Shown here: positions 9,868-21,360 of the stretch, one piece after another
Layout of the letters: each line of letters starts with the position of its first letter
How positions within the stretch are numbered: position 1 is the first letter of the stretch
From: Heligmosomoides polygyrus polygyrus
Lineage: Eukaryota; Nematoda; Chromadorea; Rhabditida; Heligmosomidae
Reading direction: 5' to 3'
DNA: 64,000 bases
Assembly (NCBI GenBank): GCA_947396885.1
Contig: OX377202.1
Span: forward strand, 19,344,001-19,408,000
The notes under the pieces: generated by a model
Databases searched by the model: none
Told to the model about the DNA's origin: nothing
What the model saw: only the letters and a program-made list of their open reading frames with translations
Program-made: the position numbers and the translations under genes

Positions 9868-10691
9868 CACCATTTTCACGTCGAAAAGGGCACTTTTCAA
9901 TTCAAAATGGACAATGTTCTAAACCAGATTTAAGACTGTTGAAATCAAAGTTGAACTCTTTCAAATCGAAATAACTTTTAGACAGGTTAAACTACAGGTT
10001 CAGTAAGATAGAATAATTTTTTCAAGGAAAATTTGGTATACCTTTCTTTCTAATTTTTTTAGTTCACCTGTCCCAATAAGTGTAGTAATATTATAAAATT
10101 TTTATCTCTAAAAAAATAAAATGAAGTCTGTTTAAAACACACTAAGGAAGCACGCATACGCATATTCAAGGATTAGATCGCGCCACGCACTATAACAGTT
10201 CGCCACAATTTTTATTTAGTTGATAATTGAATGCCACTACATGAACCATTAAAGTGAGGATACGTGCGCAGTTTACAGTTGTTTTTGTTATATCGATAAC
10301 AGATGTCAAACCCTATGCAAACAGAAATTTCGCTACCAATCGAATAAAAATCACGGCGCCTTGGACGAGGGTATGACGCTTTTGTTCTCCTGGAACTGAA
10401 AAATGGCCGCCTTCCTGCTCTTCAAAACAAGCTTCAAACCAACATTTTCTTTTAAAAAATGTTAATCAATATGTTCACTTATTGGGTAGGTGAATTAAAA
10501 GTTCAATGAATGTTAAACAAGAATCTTCTTCAGCAAAAAATATTCTAACCTTTTTTAGAGTCTGCGGTTCAGTGTAAAAGAAGCCCATCCCAATTTGGAA
10601 CAGTTCGCTTTGATTTTTGAAAGTGTTGGGCTAGCCTAAGAGAGTGTCCAGTTTGATTTGAAAATATCCAATTCGACGTGAAATTGGTATA
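9868..10691. mobile_element. about 820-bp inverted-terminal element (non-autonomous DNA transposon)
   Basis: It begins CCATTTTCACGTCGAAAAGG and ends CCAATTCGACGTGAAATTGG, which are inverted versions of each other. Inner blocks (CAATAAGTGTAG... and ...CACTTATTGGGTAGGTGAA) are also inverted. No transposase frame. A similar-sized copy is at 21361-22184, and broken copies are at 49915-51990 and 54110-56325. Confidence 0.7.
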
Positions 10692-11084
10692 CTAACGTGA
10701 CTAGGAGGATTTGCCAAAGCTTGTTCCTTTTCGAGAGAAACCGTTTGCTTTTCCACCAACAAACGTTGAGTCCACTACAACAGAAGAAATACGGCGCCAC
10801 GAATCACAACTACACGTGTTTTCGATGAGCTCGAGCAGCTCAGCAGCTGCTGGTGTCAATAGTCGTGAGTGAGCTGCAAAGCAGAAGGTACCTCGAGGGC
10901 GACCGCGCCTGCGATACACTCGAACAGACCATAGACGCTGGCGTAGAAGTAGGTGCTGATGAGCTCGGGAGTGACAAGGATCACAATCGATACTGAAATA
11001 GTAATCGATTTATTGATCGAAAGGCTGTGGAATGCTTGAACTATGTTAGCACTAACCCCTTACGGCTAGTAGCCCCGGAAGAAA

Positions 11085-12290
11085 TACAGCAGGGTGTCTC
11101 AAAAAATGCACACACTGTTTCAAAGGTGATAGCTTTGCTCACAACGAGGTTACTGAAAAATTTCAGAGCTTATATAAAAGTTTAACAAGCTAAAAATTTT
11201 CTAACACATGAGCGGTATGATGTGGAATGGGCCATGCATTAGTATGAAAGCTTGCGCTTTACACTCGATTGATTGTGTTTCGCTTGAACACTTGTTATAA
11301 TTTCTTTACAAAGCAGCCGTATCAATTGATTTGTGCTTTTTTAAAGGTTTAAATCTTAAAAGTACACTAGGGCTTGTGAAAAATGCAGGGTATCCTAAAA
11401 AAATGCAGGTACTGTTTGACAGGTTCTAGCATTGCTGCTAGTAAAGCTTTTGAAGACGTTTGAGACATAAAAACACTAGATTTCCGTAACGTGTAAATAG
11501 TCTAGATTGCGCCATGCACCGGCCTGAAACCTCCATTTCCGACTCCATTGATTGTGCATAGGTTGAATGTCTCTCACAAACTTATTACTGCCTGGCCACA
11601 TTAACCTGGGTTTTGATTCTTTTAACGTTTAGAACTCGACAATTACGTGAGATACACGTGGCAGGGGAGTTTATTGATTTCATCAGTGCGCGCAGGACCT
11701 GCCCAGGAAGGATTCTGTGGAGTGATGAAGCAGCATTCAATCTGAACGGAGAGGTTAATCGGCATAATTAGGGCTACTGGACAACAGAAAACGTTGAAAG
11801 AATGTTAGTCTGGCCAATTAGTGACAAGATTGTAACAAGCATTCAGCCCATGCACAATCAATCGAGCTAGAAATTCAAGGTTTCAAGCGAGGGTATGGCG
11901 CTATCTTGAATATTTACACGATGTAAAAATCTCGTCACCTTGCGCATGTAAGTTTCAAACATCTTTAAAAGCTTCACCAGCAGCAATGTTAGATACTCTG
12001 TCTTACAATCCGATGTGTTTTTTTTTATTTTAACCCTTAAAATGAGCACAAATCAATCGAAACGGCCACTTTGTGAAGAAATCATAACAAGTACTCAAGC
12101 GAAACACAATCAATCGAGTGTAAAACGCGAAATTTCGGACGAATGCATAACGCATTCCATACTGCTCATACGTAAGAAAATTTCTATTTTCATAAGCTTT
12201 CATATTAGTTCTTGATTTTTTTAGTACCTTTACTGTGAGCAAAGTTATCAGCTTTCAAACAATGTATACATCTTTTTTTAGACACACTAT
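11085..12290. mobile_element. composite foldback element with Tc1/mariner-type transposase remnant
   Basis: The outer ends (CAGGGTGTCTCAAAAAATGC, then ACTTTGCTCAC-like words) are mirrored at 12220-12290 (GTGAGCAAAGTTATCAGCTT). A second inverted pair starts at about 11388 (GCAGGGTATCCTAAAAAAAT). In the centre the plus strand reads GRILWSDEAAFNLNGEVNRH then a stop, the DDE-domain signature of IS630/Tc1-type transposases. A second copy with the same design is at 47880-49452. Confidence 0.75.
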
Positions 12291-12418
12291 ACAATGGGAA
12301 AAACGAGCTGCGAAAAAGAATGCTTAAGCACTGGTTGGCCAATGGAGTTTAGTCGTTCCTCGCCTGAGCCCTCTGTGCTCTTCTGCAGGGCAGGGCATCC
12401 CTTATCGCCTAGGCCACA

Positions 12419-12575
12419 TTTAGCATCGTCCAGGGAAGCGCCGGCAATCGCGCGCACCCCGAATCAAGTCATGGTTCGGATCCCACCCGGACCAACTAAG
12501 CCATAAGTGTCTCGCTTTCCTCCGTGATTGATACGTTGGTACCATACCTATTTGGGATGTGACAGGAGCGATCAG
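12419..12575 (+). mobile_element. diverged, 3'-truncated SINE
   Basis: GGAAGCGCCGGCAATCGCGC, ATGGTTCGGATCCCACCCGG and TTGGTACCATACC align with the SINE head, B box and middle. The tail is missing. Confidence 0.5.
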
Positions 12576-12747
12576 CTAAGGCCTTGTATATAATTTATCT
12601 TCATCTTTATCGTCCTAAAGTTCTGCTCTTAATATAATTGGACAGCCTCCGGCGTTCGTTCCTTGGCGTTGTAGGAGGATGAACATAATGCCAAGAATGA
12701 CGAATTACAGTGACAACGCAGGATAAAACATAATTTATGTAATTAAC

Positions 12748-13201
12748 GGCACTATTGTACTTTACGGACTCCTGAGAAATGAGAAGAGATCGAACAACAT
12801 TTTCGCCCATACTTCCCCAGGGAGTTATTTAGGGGTGATCACGAATCTGACATCCGTTTTGAAATTTCGGCCGATTACGGTAGGTTACGGTGGGTACCGG
12901 TGACTAAGGCTGCAGAGGTCATAATCACCGATTTCGCCCAAACTTTGCCTAGGGGCGTTGTTTGGGGTGCTGATAACGAATCTGACATCCGTTTTTCGTT
13001 TTACGCTGGAGTTTGGGCGAAATTAGTGATCATTACCTTAGTCACCCGTACCTACCGTAATCTACCACAATCGGCCAAAATTTCAAAAACGGATGTCAGA
13101 TTCGTGATCAGCACCCTAAATAACCCCCCTTGGGGAAGTTTGGGCGAATTTTTTTTCCGACCTCTCCTCGCCCACTGGAGTCCGTTAAACTACAATAACG
13201 C
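12748..13201. mobile_element. foldback repeat (TTACGGTAGG / CCTACCGTAA family)
   Basis: Left blocks TACTTTACGGACTCC, GAATCTGACATCCGTTTTGA and CGGTAGGTTACGGTGGGTAC recur inverted on the right (TACCTACCGTAATC, AAAACGGATGTCAGATTCGT, GGAGTCCGTTAAACTACAAT). Partial copies lie at 53640-54045 and 55330-55497. Confidence 0.75.
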
Positions 13202-14030
13202 CTAATTAACCACTAAGCGTCATTTTACGAATGCTCACCACGTTCACCAAATCAAGCTCACTGAGTACTTCTTGTTGTTCTAGCTGCCAGCTTCATTTCC
13301 GTTAGCGTTTATTACGCTGTTATATTTACTTTTTTATAATTTTTCGATGATTTTTTTAAATGGAAAATAAGGTGTAAGAAATAGCATAAAAGAGCTTGCG
13401 CTCTGCGCCTGAAGTCGTGGAAGCAAGCCACTAGATCAGATTCAAACCAGATAGGCATTGGAGTGCGATATACTTGTACTATCCATTTGCGACTGTGCTA
13501 GATTGCTTTTGCTCATTCTTGCAGTTTTCAATAGTTTTCAGCAAAAGTTCTAGTCGGAAGAGTGAAACATACAATATTAGTGAAGGCCAATAGAAAATGT
13601 GAGAAGCTTGTTGAGGAAAAACTCCGTTAAAAACAGTGTCAAATTTCTGAAAATTTTCCTTGAGTCGTTAAGCCACATTTTATCGAAAAATGTCGTTGAG
13701 TGGTTAAATTCGTAGAATTGTTAACCGCTGAATGTGCACCCCTGCTCGCTCTGCAAGAGCTACCATTGTACTCCGAGCCACCGACGCTGTTTTATAGCCC
13801 AGACTCAACAATTCTGACTTTCTTTTTACTTTCTCAGAGTTGGTACAAATTTTCATGCATGAATGCCCGACCCGGAAGAAACACTTTGCCAACGGGCCTC
13901 ATGTGAAATTCGCTTCCTGACTGCGGAAGTCATAGGGTAGGATGGAAAAAATATCGAACAAAGAGTAACCCTCCGCCGTCAGCCACACTTTTGCAAAAAT
14001 TCAAGCGATTTTTTGTCTAAGTGTGATCGG
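13202..14030. other. no feature recognised
   Basis: AT-rich sequence without a convincing gene, splice pair or repeat. Confidence 0.2.
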
Positions 14031-14256
14031 CGCTTGTGACGCAGTCGGAGGACATGCTAGTTGTCGCGTGCACCCGACACCAGGTTCCCAGTTCGGATTT
14101 CCCGCCCAGACCAACCAAGCCTTCCATCCCTCCGTGAACGGTGAATTGGTACCAGACTTGTCTGGTTAGGATAGAGCGCTGACTTGTTCATCGGCTGGTC
14201 ACCGCAAGTCATTGTATGGCCAAATACGCATTCAACTCTCCACGACATCCCACACT
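14031..14256 (+). mobile_element. tRNA-derived SINE, 3'-truncated
   Basis: Runs from TTGTGACGCAGTCGGAGGAC to CACGACATCCCACAC. It stops there and is immediately followed by a second copy. Confidence 0.85.
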
Positions 14257-14259
14257 CTC

Positions 14260-15475
14260 TCATGGGCGCGTGGTAGTGCAGTCGGAAGTGGTGCTAGCTG
14301 AAGTGTGTTCCCGTGGTTCGGATTTGCCGCCCAGGCCAACTAAGCCTTAAATCTCTCCGGGAACGGTAAGCTGCTACCAGTCTTGTCTCGTGAATATTTA
14401 ATATTGAATTGTTCATCGGCTGGCTACTGCAAGTCATTGTATAGGCCAAATAGGCATACGAATTGCTTCCACGACATCCCTTACAAGGAAAGGTTTCCAA
14501 CTCAAGGTGGGCTTTTGCGATGCTATTTTGATAGGATGTAGGGCCGTGTGAAAGGAATCCAGAATTACAGTTCGTTTTTGTTGCACGCTTTTTTTAAGAC
14601 CGGAAAAGAGGTGCAAAACGTGTGCTCAACACTCGTAAGCTTGACACCACGCCAGACGTGCCCCGGTGGCGCAGCTGGTAGGAGTGCGGGCTTTTGGTTC
14701 GAGTCCACGTACTGCCGATATTTTTGCACATATCAGTCTGTTGTTATTACGCTTTTTCATGATCACAGAAGTCAGTTTTACTCTATAAATGCTTACAACA
14801 AACCAAGGCTGTCTAATTGCGCCTTCATATGTGCTAGTTTTTTTCGTGGGTGGCGGACTCTTCTCTATACCAACGGATTATGGCTGTCAGGGAGAAGATT
14901 GTTCCCCACTGGCTTTGAAAGATGCTGATTGTGTTTTACTTGCTGCATAGTTTTGTATCATAGCTGTTGACTAAAACGGAAGAACAATAAGACCTTTTCT
15001 TTCCAAAGAAATTATTGGTGCAGACACGCATCGTTGAAAAACCAGCAAGGCGCAAATAGACAGCTTTGGCTTGTTATAAGCATTGATAGCCTAAAATGGC
15101 TCCTGTAGTCATGAGAAAGCGTAATATCAACAAGCTAGCATGTGCGAAAACACTAGCAGTACGCGGACTCGAACTCAAAAAACCGCCGGCGTGCTTCTCT
15201 AAAGCGACACTCCTACCAGCTGCGCCATCAAGGAAAATCTGGTGAGGTGTATAGGGATTGATGAGTGTTGCGCATAAGTGTTCACACCTTTTTTCAGGCC
15301 TTTAAAAAAGTCTTCAGCAAAAACTAATTGTAATTCTGGATTCCGCTCATACGGCCACACATCCTGTCAAAATACCATCGCGAAAGCCCGCCTTGAGTTG
15401 GGAACCTTTCCCTGATAGAAGCAGAATGCACCAGAACAGAATTGACTAACGCCATCCTTTACGCTTTATCTTTGT
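14260..15475 (+). mobile_element. tRNA-derived SINE split by a foldback insertion
   Basis: The head and middle occupy 14260-14483, up to CACGACATCCCTTA. The remaining tail, ATAGAAGCAGAATGCACCAG through the CGCCATCCTTTACG block, resumes at 15415-15475. The 931 bp between them are a separate foldback element. Confidence 0.85.
14484..15414. mobile_element. foldback element with tRNA-like sequence in both arms
   Basis: Two arms of about 440 bp are inverted copies: AAGGAAAGGTTTCCAACTCA at the left and TGAGTTGGGAACCTTTCCCT at the right. The left arm holds an A-box-like TGGCGCAGCTGG (14667-14678) and a perfect B box GGTTCGAGTCC (14696-14706), but the part between is deleted. The right arm holds the same pair on the minus strand (15216-15227 and 15165-15176) with normal tRNA spacing. 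A TA-type target duplication inside the host SINE is likely. Confidence 0.85.
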
Positions 15476-15616
15476 CGTTAACCTCCCTCATCGCCGCCGA
15501 AGGGGAACAACAATACGCCACCCTCGCAGTTGTGTCATGTAGGATCCGATCGAAGAAAGACCAATTTGGTAGTAGAATGGAATGTAACGAGAATGTGGAC
15601 GACGCGAAAAACTCAC

Positions 15617-16040
15617 AAGTCCCGAGAACGAGCATCCGAAAGAGCTTAGTGAAGATGTAGGGGCTGAGAAATTTCGCTCGTTTCCGTCCGAGTGCATGGG
15701 AGTGGATGAGAAAGAGCGACACGCCGATGGAGGCGCCGGACAGCAGGAAAAAACTGAAGATCCCTCCGGAGACCAGCAAAATCTCTGAAATGACACCGCA
15801 TTGTCGCACGCGCCTGCGCCCTGCAGTTCCGCCTGTCATCGACATCTCGGCGGAGCCCATGACAAGATGTTCTCAACAGTCTCCGGCAAAAAAGGCTCGG
15901 CGGAGAAGACCGTTCTCGTTCTCGTCGAAACGAAGACATCTCAGAATGCCTATGTGCTCACCGATTCTCAGCTTTCGGATGCAGGCGTGCAAGAAGACGT
16001 TGGCGCTGATCAGCAGTGGAGCGGATATCCAGGCGACTTC
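15617..16040 (-). CDS. multi-pass membrane protein fragment, two exons
   Basis: Exon 1 (16040-15962) follows CAATTGCAG and ends at G|GTGAGCAC. Exon 2 (15784-15617) follows CATTTCAG and ends at T|GTGAGT. The 177-bp intron preserves phase 1. The joined peptide has two hydrophobic stretches, WISAPLLISANVFLHACI and ILLVSGGIFSFFLLSGASIG, then a basic loop HALGRKRAKFLSPYIFTKLF, consistent with a transmembrane protein. Upstream sequence stays open to an ATG near 16112, but I think the acceptor at 16041 is real. Third-position GC is higher than in the flanking repeats. No start, stop or third exon could be fixed, and SINE debris begins 140 bp downstream, so this may be a decaying fragment. Family not recognised. 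Confidence 0.5.
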
Positions 16041-16166
16041 CTGCAATTGGAAGCACGGATTTTCCCAAGCAATTCGGTACTTTTTAGTTGGAACATACAC
16101 ACACGCACTCATTACTTTGAAGGACGGCTCTATGTGGAAAGAGAGAGGAATAGCTTGTTATTATAA

Positions 16167-17205
16167 TAGGTGGGAAGCTACATAAGTCCCCGCCGTTTTC
16201 TAAACATTTCATTCTGAATTTCGCTGAAAGTCTTTTGCACAATTTTATATACCACCTGAAAGAGAATGATATGGTCTACTAAAAAATATGCTTCGCTTTT
16301 TTCCCTATTTCATTTTTTGTCAATTTTTAGCCATTAAATTGTCAAAGGTCAAAAAATTACTTTCGGCCACAGCTCCTCTCTGCTTACGTTTAAGATTTTT
16401 TTGCACAAGGTTATTCGAATGGGATGATTCTTTTTTGTTCTACAAGGACATGTGTTGGTTGTTTTAGTTCATTTTTATTTTTGTTAATTTTCACTGCACT
16501 AAAGTGGACTAAAAAGAAGACTATTGTTTAATTACTTTAATTAAATTGCTTTAATCAACAGGTTGGCCACTTTTCTAACCTGAACCTAACGAGCTAAAGA
16601 TAAGCAAAAATTAGAACCAATAAAGAACAAACATAAATTCTGATAGAACAAAACATTTTCTTTCAAATGACATATGATACTGTGCGAAAAAATCGATAAA
16701 CGCCGTTTTTCTCTTTTTTAATATTGGGCTAAAAATTAACAAAAATCAGCATGAGCAAATAAACGCAACGCACACTTTGATTGAAAAAAGCATTTTCTTT
16801 GTAAAGAAACGTAACGCTGAGCAAAAAGGTTTACCCAAAGGGTAGAAGTCGTTGGTAAAAAATGTCTTGTACACACTTCAGTTTAATGCCCCGAAAATTG
16901 AAGAAACTCAAAATGAACAAAAAACGACGCATTTCTTGTAGAGCAAATAATCGCTTGCAAAATTTGTGCAAAAAATCTCAAACGTGAGCAAAAAGAAGGA
17001 GCTGTCGGCAAAGGGTAATTTTCTTTTTTGAGCTTCCATTTTAATGACCAAAAATCTGACAAAAATCAAAAAGGAAAAAGGCGACACATACCTCCTGCTA
17101 GAACTAACTATTTCCTTCCAAACGGTATATAACTTCATGCAAAAAAATCAATGAAATTCAGAATAAAGTGCTTGAGAAAGGGCTGGACTTAGTTTCCAAC
17201 CTAAT
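16167..17205. mobile_element. old copy of the mariner-like palindromic element
   Basis: The left end GCTACATAAGTCCCCGCCGT resembles mariner inverted repeats (CATAAGTCCCCG). The right end GGACTTAGTTTCCAACCTAA is its rough inverse. Internal words (GCAAAAAGGAG, GAGCTGTCGGCAAA) match the copies at 26000 and 39138. Confidence 0.6.
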
Positions 17206-17457
17206 ATATTCTTTCCATCGGCCATTGATAAAATCGACTAGATTTAGTGCCTTCAAAGCGTCATTCGTTGTTCTAGTCGTAAGGAAAGTAGATCACTTCT
17301 GATTGGATTGAGAAGAAAGTCGTAACTGGTTTCTTGACTGTTGTTGACTTCTTCTTTAACACAATTCTCCTCCCATTCCATCCTATTCCATGTCATGTCT
17401 ACACCTTTCTTCTAGTCTAGGTTCGCGAGATAGGGTTGCGAAAGAAAAACATGACCT
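17206..17457. other. no feature recognised
   Basis: Short unassigned spacer between two repeats. Confidence 0.2.
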
Positions 17458-17622
17458 TTGCACCAGGCGGGACTCGAACCCCCCACCTTCTGCTTTTCGG
17501 GCAACGATGCTACGCCTTACACCACTGCCGTTGTTTCACTGCACATAACTTCGCGATATCCACGAAGCCTGTCAGCAACCAACCGTTATATCGGGATGGG
17601 ATCGAGTCCCGCCTGGCGCAAG
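17458..17622. mobile_element. tRNA-like foldback (second SINE-like family)
   Basis: CACCAGGCGGGACTCGAACC (17461-17480) on the minus strand is the B box and 3' half of a tRNA-like unit whose A-box region lies near 17520. About 110 bp later GATCGAGTCCCGCCTGGCGC appears on the plus strand, so the tRNA-like ends face each other. Related pieces are at 30187 and 57715. No intact cloverleaf, so not a tRNA gene. Confidence 0.55.
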
Positions 17623-19479
17623 AGTTTAAGCTCAACAAAACATCCTGTAACAACATACAGCCTCTTCATCAGCCTCTTCAGCCTCAAACAAACATGTTAA
17701 GATCCATACCGTTTTTCTTCCATTCTCTAGAATTTGTTGAAAGTAATTTTAGGACTGTTTTATAACCTAGTTGTTTGGCTTGCACGTTCAGTGACATAAC
17801 GTTCACTAAACGCCTGGTCTAAACCCAGATAATAGACCACCTTGGTCGCAAGGGTTCTTAACTCCTTCTTTAGATCTTTATATCTTCGTTGTAGTACGAA
17901 AAAATAGCCTATAATAGAATAGGATCTGCATGATGATCCATATGAAGCATGTCCACCGTTCATCGCTCTTATGCGATTTATACTTCGAAATGAATCCCCT
18001 ACACTATGTTGCCACCTATAGGCGGGACACTGCAAATGTAAGCAAAGAAGCGTCCTCGGATAATACACTGAAATGCACCGTTCCCACTCTAAAATGTCTG
18101 ATCTGCGGAAAAGCAGATAAAGTCATCCGATATTGGTCGGCAGATCGATGCGGCTACTGTACGACGGCAAGCATACTCAATAAATTCAATTCAATTCAGC
18201 AGCATATTCAGAGTTTAAACTGACAAAGCCTTTAGGAAAGTTATCTAGAACAATTTTCAAAACTAGAACTAAAAATAAGAGTACAAGGAAATTGGTAGCG
18301 AAAATATCAAGACTGCGAGGCACGGCTGATTTCTAAACTGCTGATGTCCAGATGAAGGGCTTGTAAACAATTTGACAAGGTTTATACAGCAAACGGTCCT
18401 TTAGAGTTTTCAGACGTTCGTGTTTGTTCTGCTCAGAATTGACCCCATAGATTCTCCACCAAGGTAACCGATGTCAGAACGGCGTCGTGGCAGCAAAAGC
18501 CACGTGGTAAACCCGAAGGGCTCTACCGATGCATCCCATCTGGTAATTCGATACCTGTATATGAACCGCTCTAAAATTGCCCCAGCTCACTTGGCAGTGC
18601 TGTGAATGGAAAAGCGCTTGACGCACAAAGAGAGCAGGCTCCTGTCACCTGACCCTGGGTGGGTGGAGGAAAGCTAGCTGGAGACCTTGATGGGGTCAGA
18701 AGACAGTGTTCAATCTGGGTGCTGCGATTCTACAGAACAACAACAGTAAACATCTCTACAACGAATGAATCGTCTTAACTGGTGCAGGCTTGGAATCACG
18801 GCCATACATGGCCAGGAATGGCTACTCACTTCCATAGGACTCATAAAACTGAGTAAAAACTCCTTGTCAGCTCAGATTCACCTTGTAATATAATAAACAA
18901 CGGATCTATCCCAGTCGGGAGGGACAACCCTAAGGTTACAGTTGTGTCTACACTATCACGCCACATGGCTACCCCACTCGAATATGTCCAGGAGCCTTCA
19001 ATATCATGGGGCATCAAGTGGAGCACTTGGACAAGTTCAAGGGAGGGAATGGTGAGCATAACATGTGCCCCCTTCGACTTGAACCTATCCTCTAGAGGAG
19101 GGGCATCAGATGTTTAGCAACCCCTCCCCTCCTTTGGTTTCATTTTAAAGCTTCAATTGATACTCAGTGACGTGAGTACTCCATGGATACTCAGGGGGAG
19201 TACGAACTGGCATAGCATGAGATGACGGATGGATCCAAGTCGCGAATGTCAGCAGCATTGGAAGGTGGGAAGGTGCCGGTCAATCATGAAGCATTGAATG
19301 GGCTTGCCAGTCGGAGAGGATATGTTCGGCCGGTACCCTTATTGGCTCCGATTGGCTGGCGTGTTCCCACCTCCCAATGCTGTCCACATTCATGACATGG
19401 ACCAATTGCCATCTTAGGGTTGTACAATTCCTACTAGAATAGATCCCTTCGTTTCTTATCATTCATAGTCTGTGAGGTT
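17623..19479. other. no gene established; possible LINE tail
   Basis: A block ending TCAATAAATTCAATTCAATT at 18178-18197 looks like a LINE 3' tail. At 17930-18223 a 97-codon plus frame with LICGKADKVIRYW, and at 18841-19059 a 72-codon minus frame, are open but show no recognisable domain. Confidence 0.25.
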
Positions 19480-19732
19480 GCATAGGTGCGCGAGGAAGCA
19501 ATCATCGGCTCTCGCGTGAACCCTGGAATAAGTTTGTTGGTATGAGTCCGGGTCCAGGCCAAGTAAGTGCTCCACGCCACGATCGGTGAACTGGTGAATA
19601 GTCTGAGAAGGACCGGCTGGCCATCGCAGACATAGGCCAAATACTAGTTCAAATCGCCTCCACACCCATACAAACAGAATGCGTGGCGCATATTATGTAG
19701 GGAATGATCAGCACTGTCCTTTATCCTTTATT
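19480..19732 (+). mobile_element. tRNA-derived SINE, strongly diverged
   Basis: Late blocks are clear (TAGGCCAAATACTAGTTCAA, AATCGCCTCCACACCCATAC, AGAATGCGTGGCGCATATTA, CCTTTATCCTTTA). The head is barely recognisable. Confidence 0.65.
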
Positions 19733-20577
19733 ATTCTGAGACCCTATGCTTATCATAAAGGAAGCTGCTTTCAAGCAGTCCCCAGACACATCCAGTCTCC
19801 TCCGGCCCTGCAACGGCAATCGGGCTAGATGACGGCAAATGGTGGAAGCTGTTGGGCGTTTTTGTCTTTATGACATCAGAAGGAAACCCGCTGCCGTATC
19901 CCATGAGAGATTGCGTCTGCTTACCTCGTCTGTCAATGTGAGCCCAGATCTAATCCCCGGTGTATGCCAGTGGTATATTAATCCTATATGATGGAGGCAT
20001 AGTTGTAATCTGAGAGCCGTTTCAGAATGAAGCACTGGGTGGACCTTCACCTCTTAAGCCCCTTCTGTGAGGTCTTAATGTTTTAAATCAAATGGAACCC
20101 GACATTTCGCCAACTTCCCTAATTTCTAACTCGGTTTTAGTGAAGCGCAAGCTAGCCAGGGTAAGAGAGTCTGACGAGGATTCTCATAGGGAGCGCACCA
20201 TCCAATCAGAGTGCCTTACGTACACATCCTCTCTGAATGGCACGCCTATTCGATGCGACCTGATTGACTGGCGCGTTCGTACTTCCCACTGCGGTGCGCG
20301 TTTCCGACATGCACCGGAACCTCTCGCTGTGTGCTCCACGATCAAACGGAGCATCCTCATAAGCCTTAGCAAAGTGCATCTGACTACGAATCACCACGTC
20401 TACATTCCAAACGGCTTAATGCCGGAAATGGGCAGGAGAGAAAGCGGGTGGCTTAATGAGCTGTCTATATCGACGTTAGAGCCGGCAAAGAAGATGCTGA
20501 ATATTCTGAGCACTTTACCCATCTGCCATAGTCAAGAGCTGTTCGCTGCCTCACCGCTTGAGTGACACGCAAAGTAG
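19733..20577. other. unassigned open frame, otherwise nothing recognised
   Basis: A 157-codon plus frame at 20092-20565 begins at ATG after an AATGTTTTAAATCAA leader and is hydrophilic (MEPDISPTSLISNSVLVKRK...). It has no recognised domain or splice context, and its base composition resembles neighbouring non-coding DNA. Confidence 0.25.
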
Positions 20578-20872
20578 AAGGATAAAAGAATAAACGTCGG
20601 CGTTAATCAATCCCTTGGCAGAATGCGCCACGCATTCTACTTCCACAGTATATTGTGGAGGCGATATGAAGGCGTATTTGGTGAATACAATCAATTTTGG
20701 TGATCACCGAATGGACATTTCAACGCTTTACAATTTCTCGGCGAGCATGGTACCAATTAGCCAACCACGGAAGGATAGAAGGCTTGGATGGCTAGGGCCG
20801 GGCGGATCCGAACCACGAACCATGAGTAGAAGTGACCACGACAACCGCCTCTCTCCGACTGCGCTTTCCAAG
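20578..20872 (-). mobile_element. tRNA-derived SINE, diverged
   Basis: Minus-strand copy with tail near 20578. CGCCACGCATTCTACTTCCA, GGATAGAAGGCTTGGATGGC and CTCTCTCCGACTGCGC mark the body and head. The middle is altered. Confidence 0.8.
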
Positions 20873-21360
20873 TACAACGATAGTGAAAATGTTATCACAT
20901 TTAGCCGCCAGAGCACGACAATGTCTTGACAACGCATTCGTTATACTACAACTAAAAGAGACACTCCTCCGTCTGTCCGAGCATATGTCCCTCCATCGGT
21001 GCAAAATTAATGGCACTTGGACGGCATCACACAAACCTTGCTATTGTTTATCTTTGCATTATTGCATTATGAAGTAGAAATTGTGCAAAAGGACGGCCGC
21101 CGCAGGTATGGATTCATCTTGTTCACGAGTCATGAGGGTTACTAGTCGACGAAGATGCCCAAAATTTTGTAGGAACTTAATTTTTAGAGGTGCACTATGC
21201 AGAAGATTACGTCAAAGTTGCAGAAGCTCATTAGTCCCGAGCATTTAATACAATCCGATGACGCATCGGTTATTCTACGCAAAGATGAAAGCGCTAATTT
21301 GGTCGACTAACTTGTTGGGGCAACATGGGTAGCCGCTTGAAGATTTTAACATTCGATCGA
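20873..21360. other. no feature recognised
   Basis: Nothing supported. Confidence 0.2.

Noticed and set aside
14657..15236. Functional tRNA genes
   Set aside because: A and B boxes are present but acceptor stems do not pair; one copy lacks the anticodon region and both sit in transposon arms.
17458..17530. tRNA gene on the minus strand
   Set aside because: B box and CCCGCCTGGTGC end look tRNA-like, but no complete cloverleaf forms and related pieces recur as SINE-like fragments.
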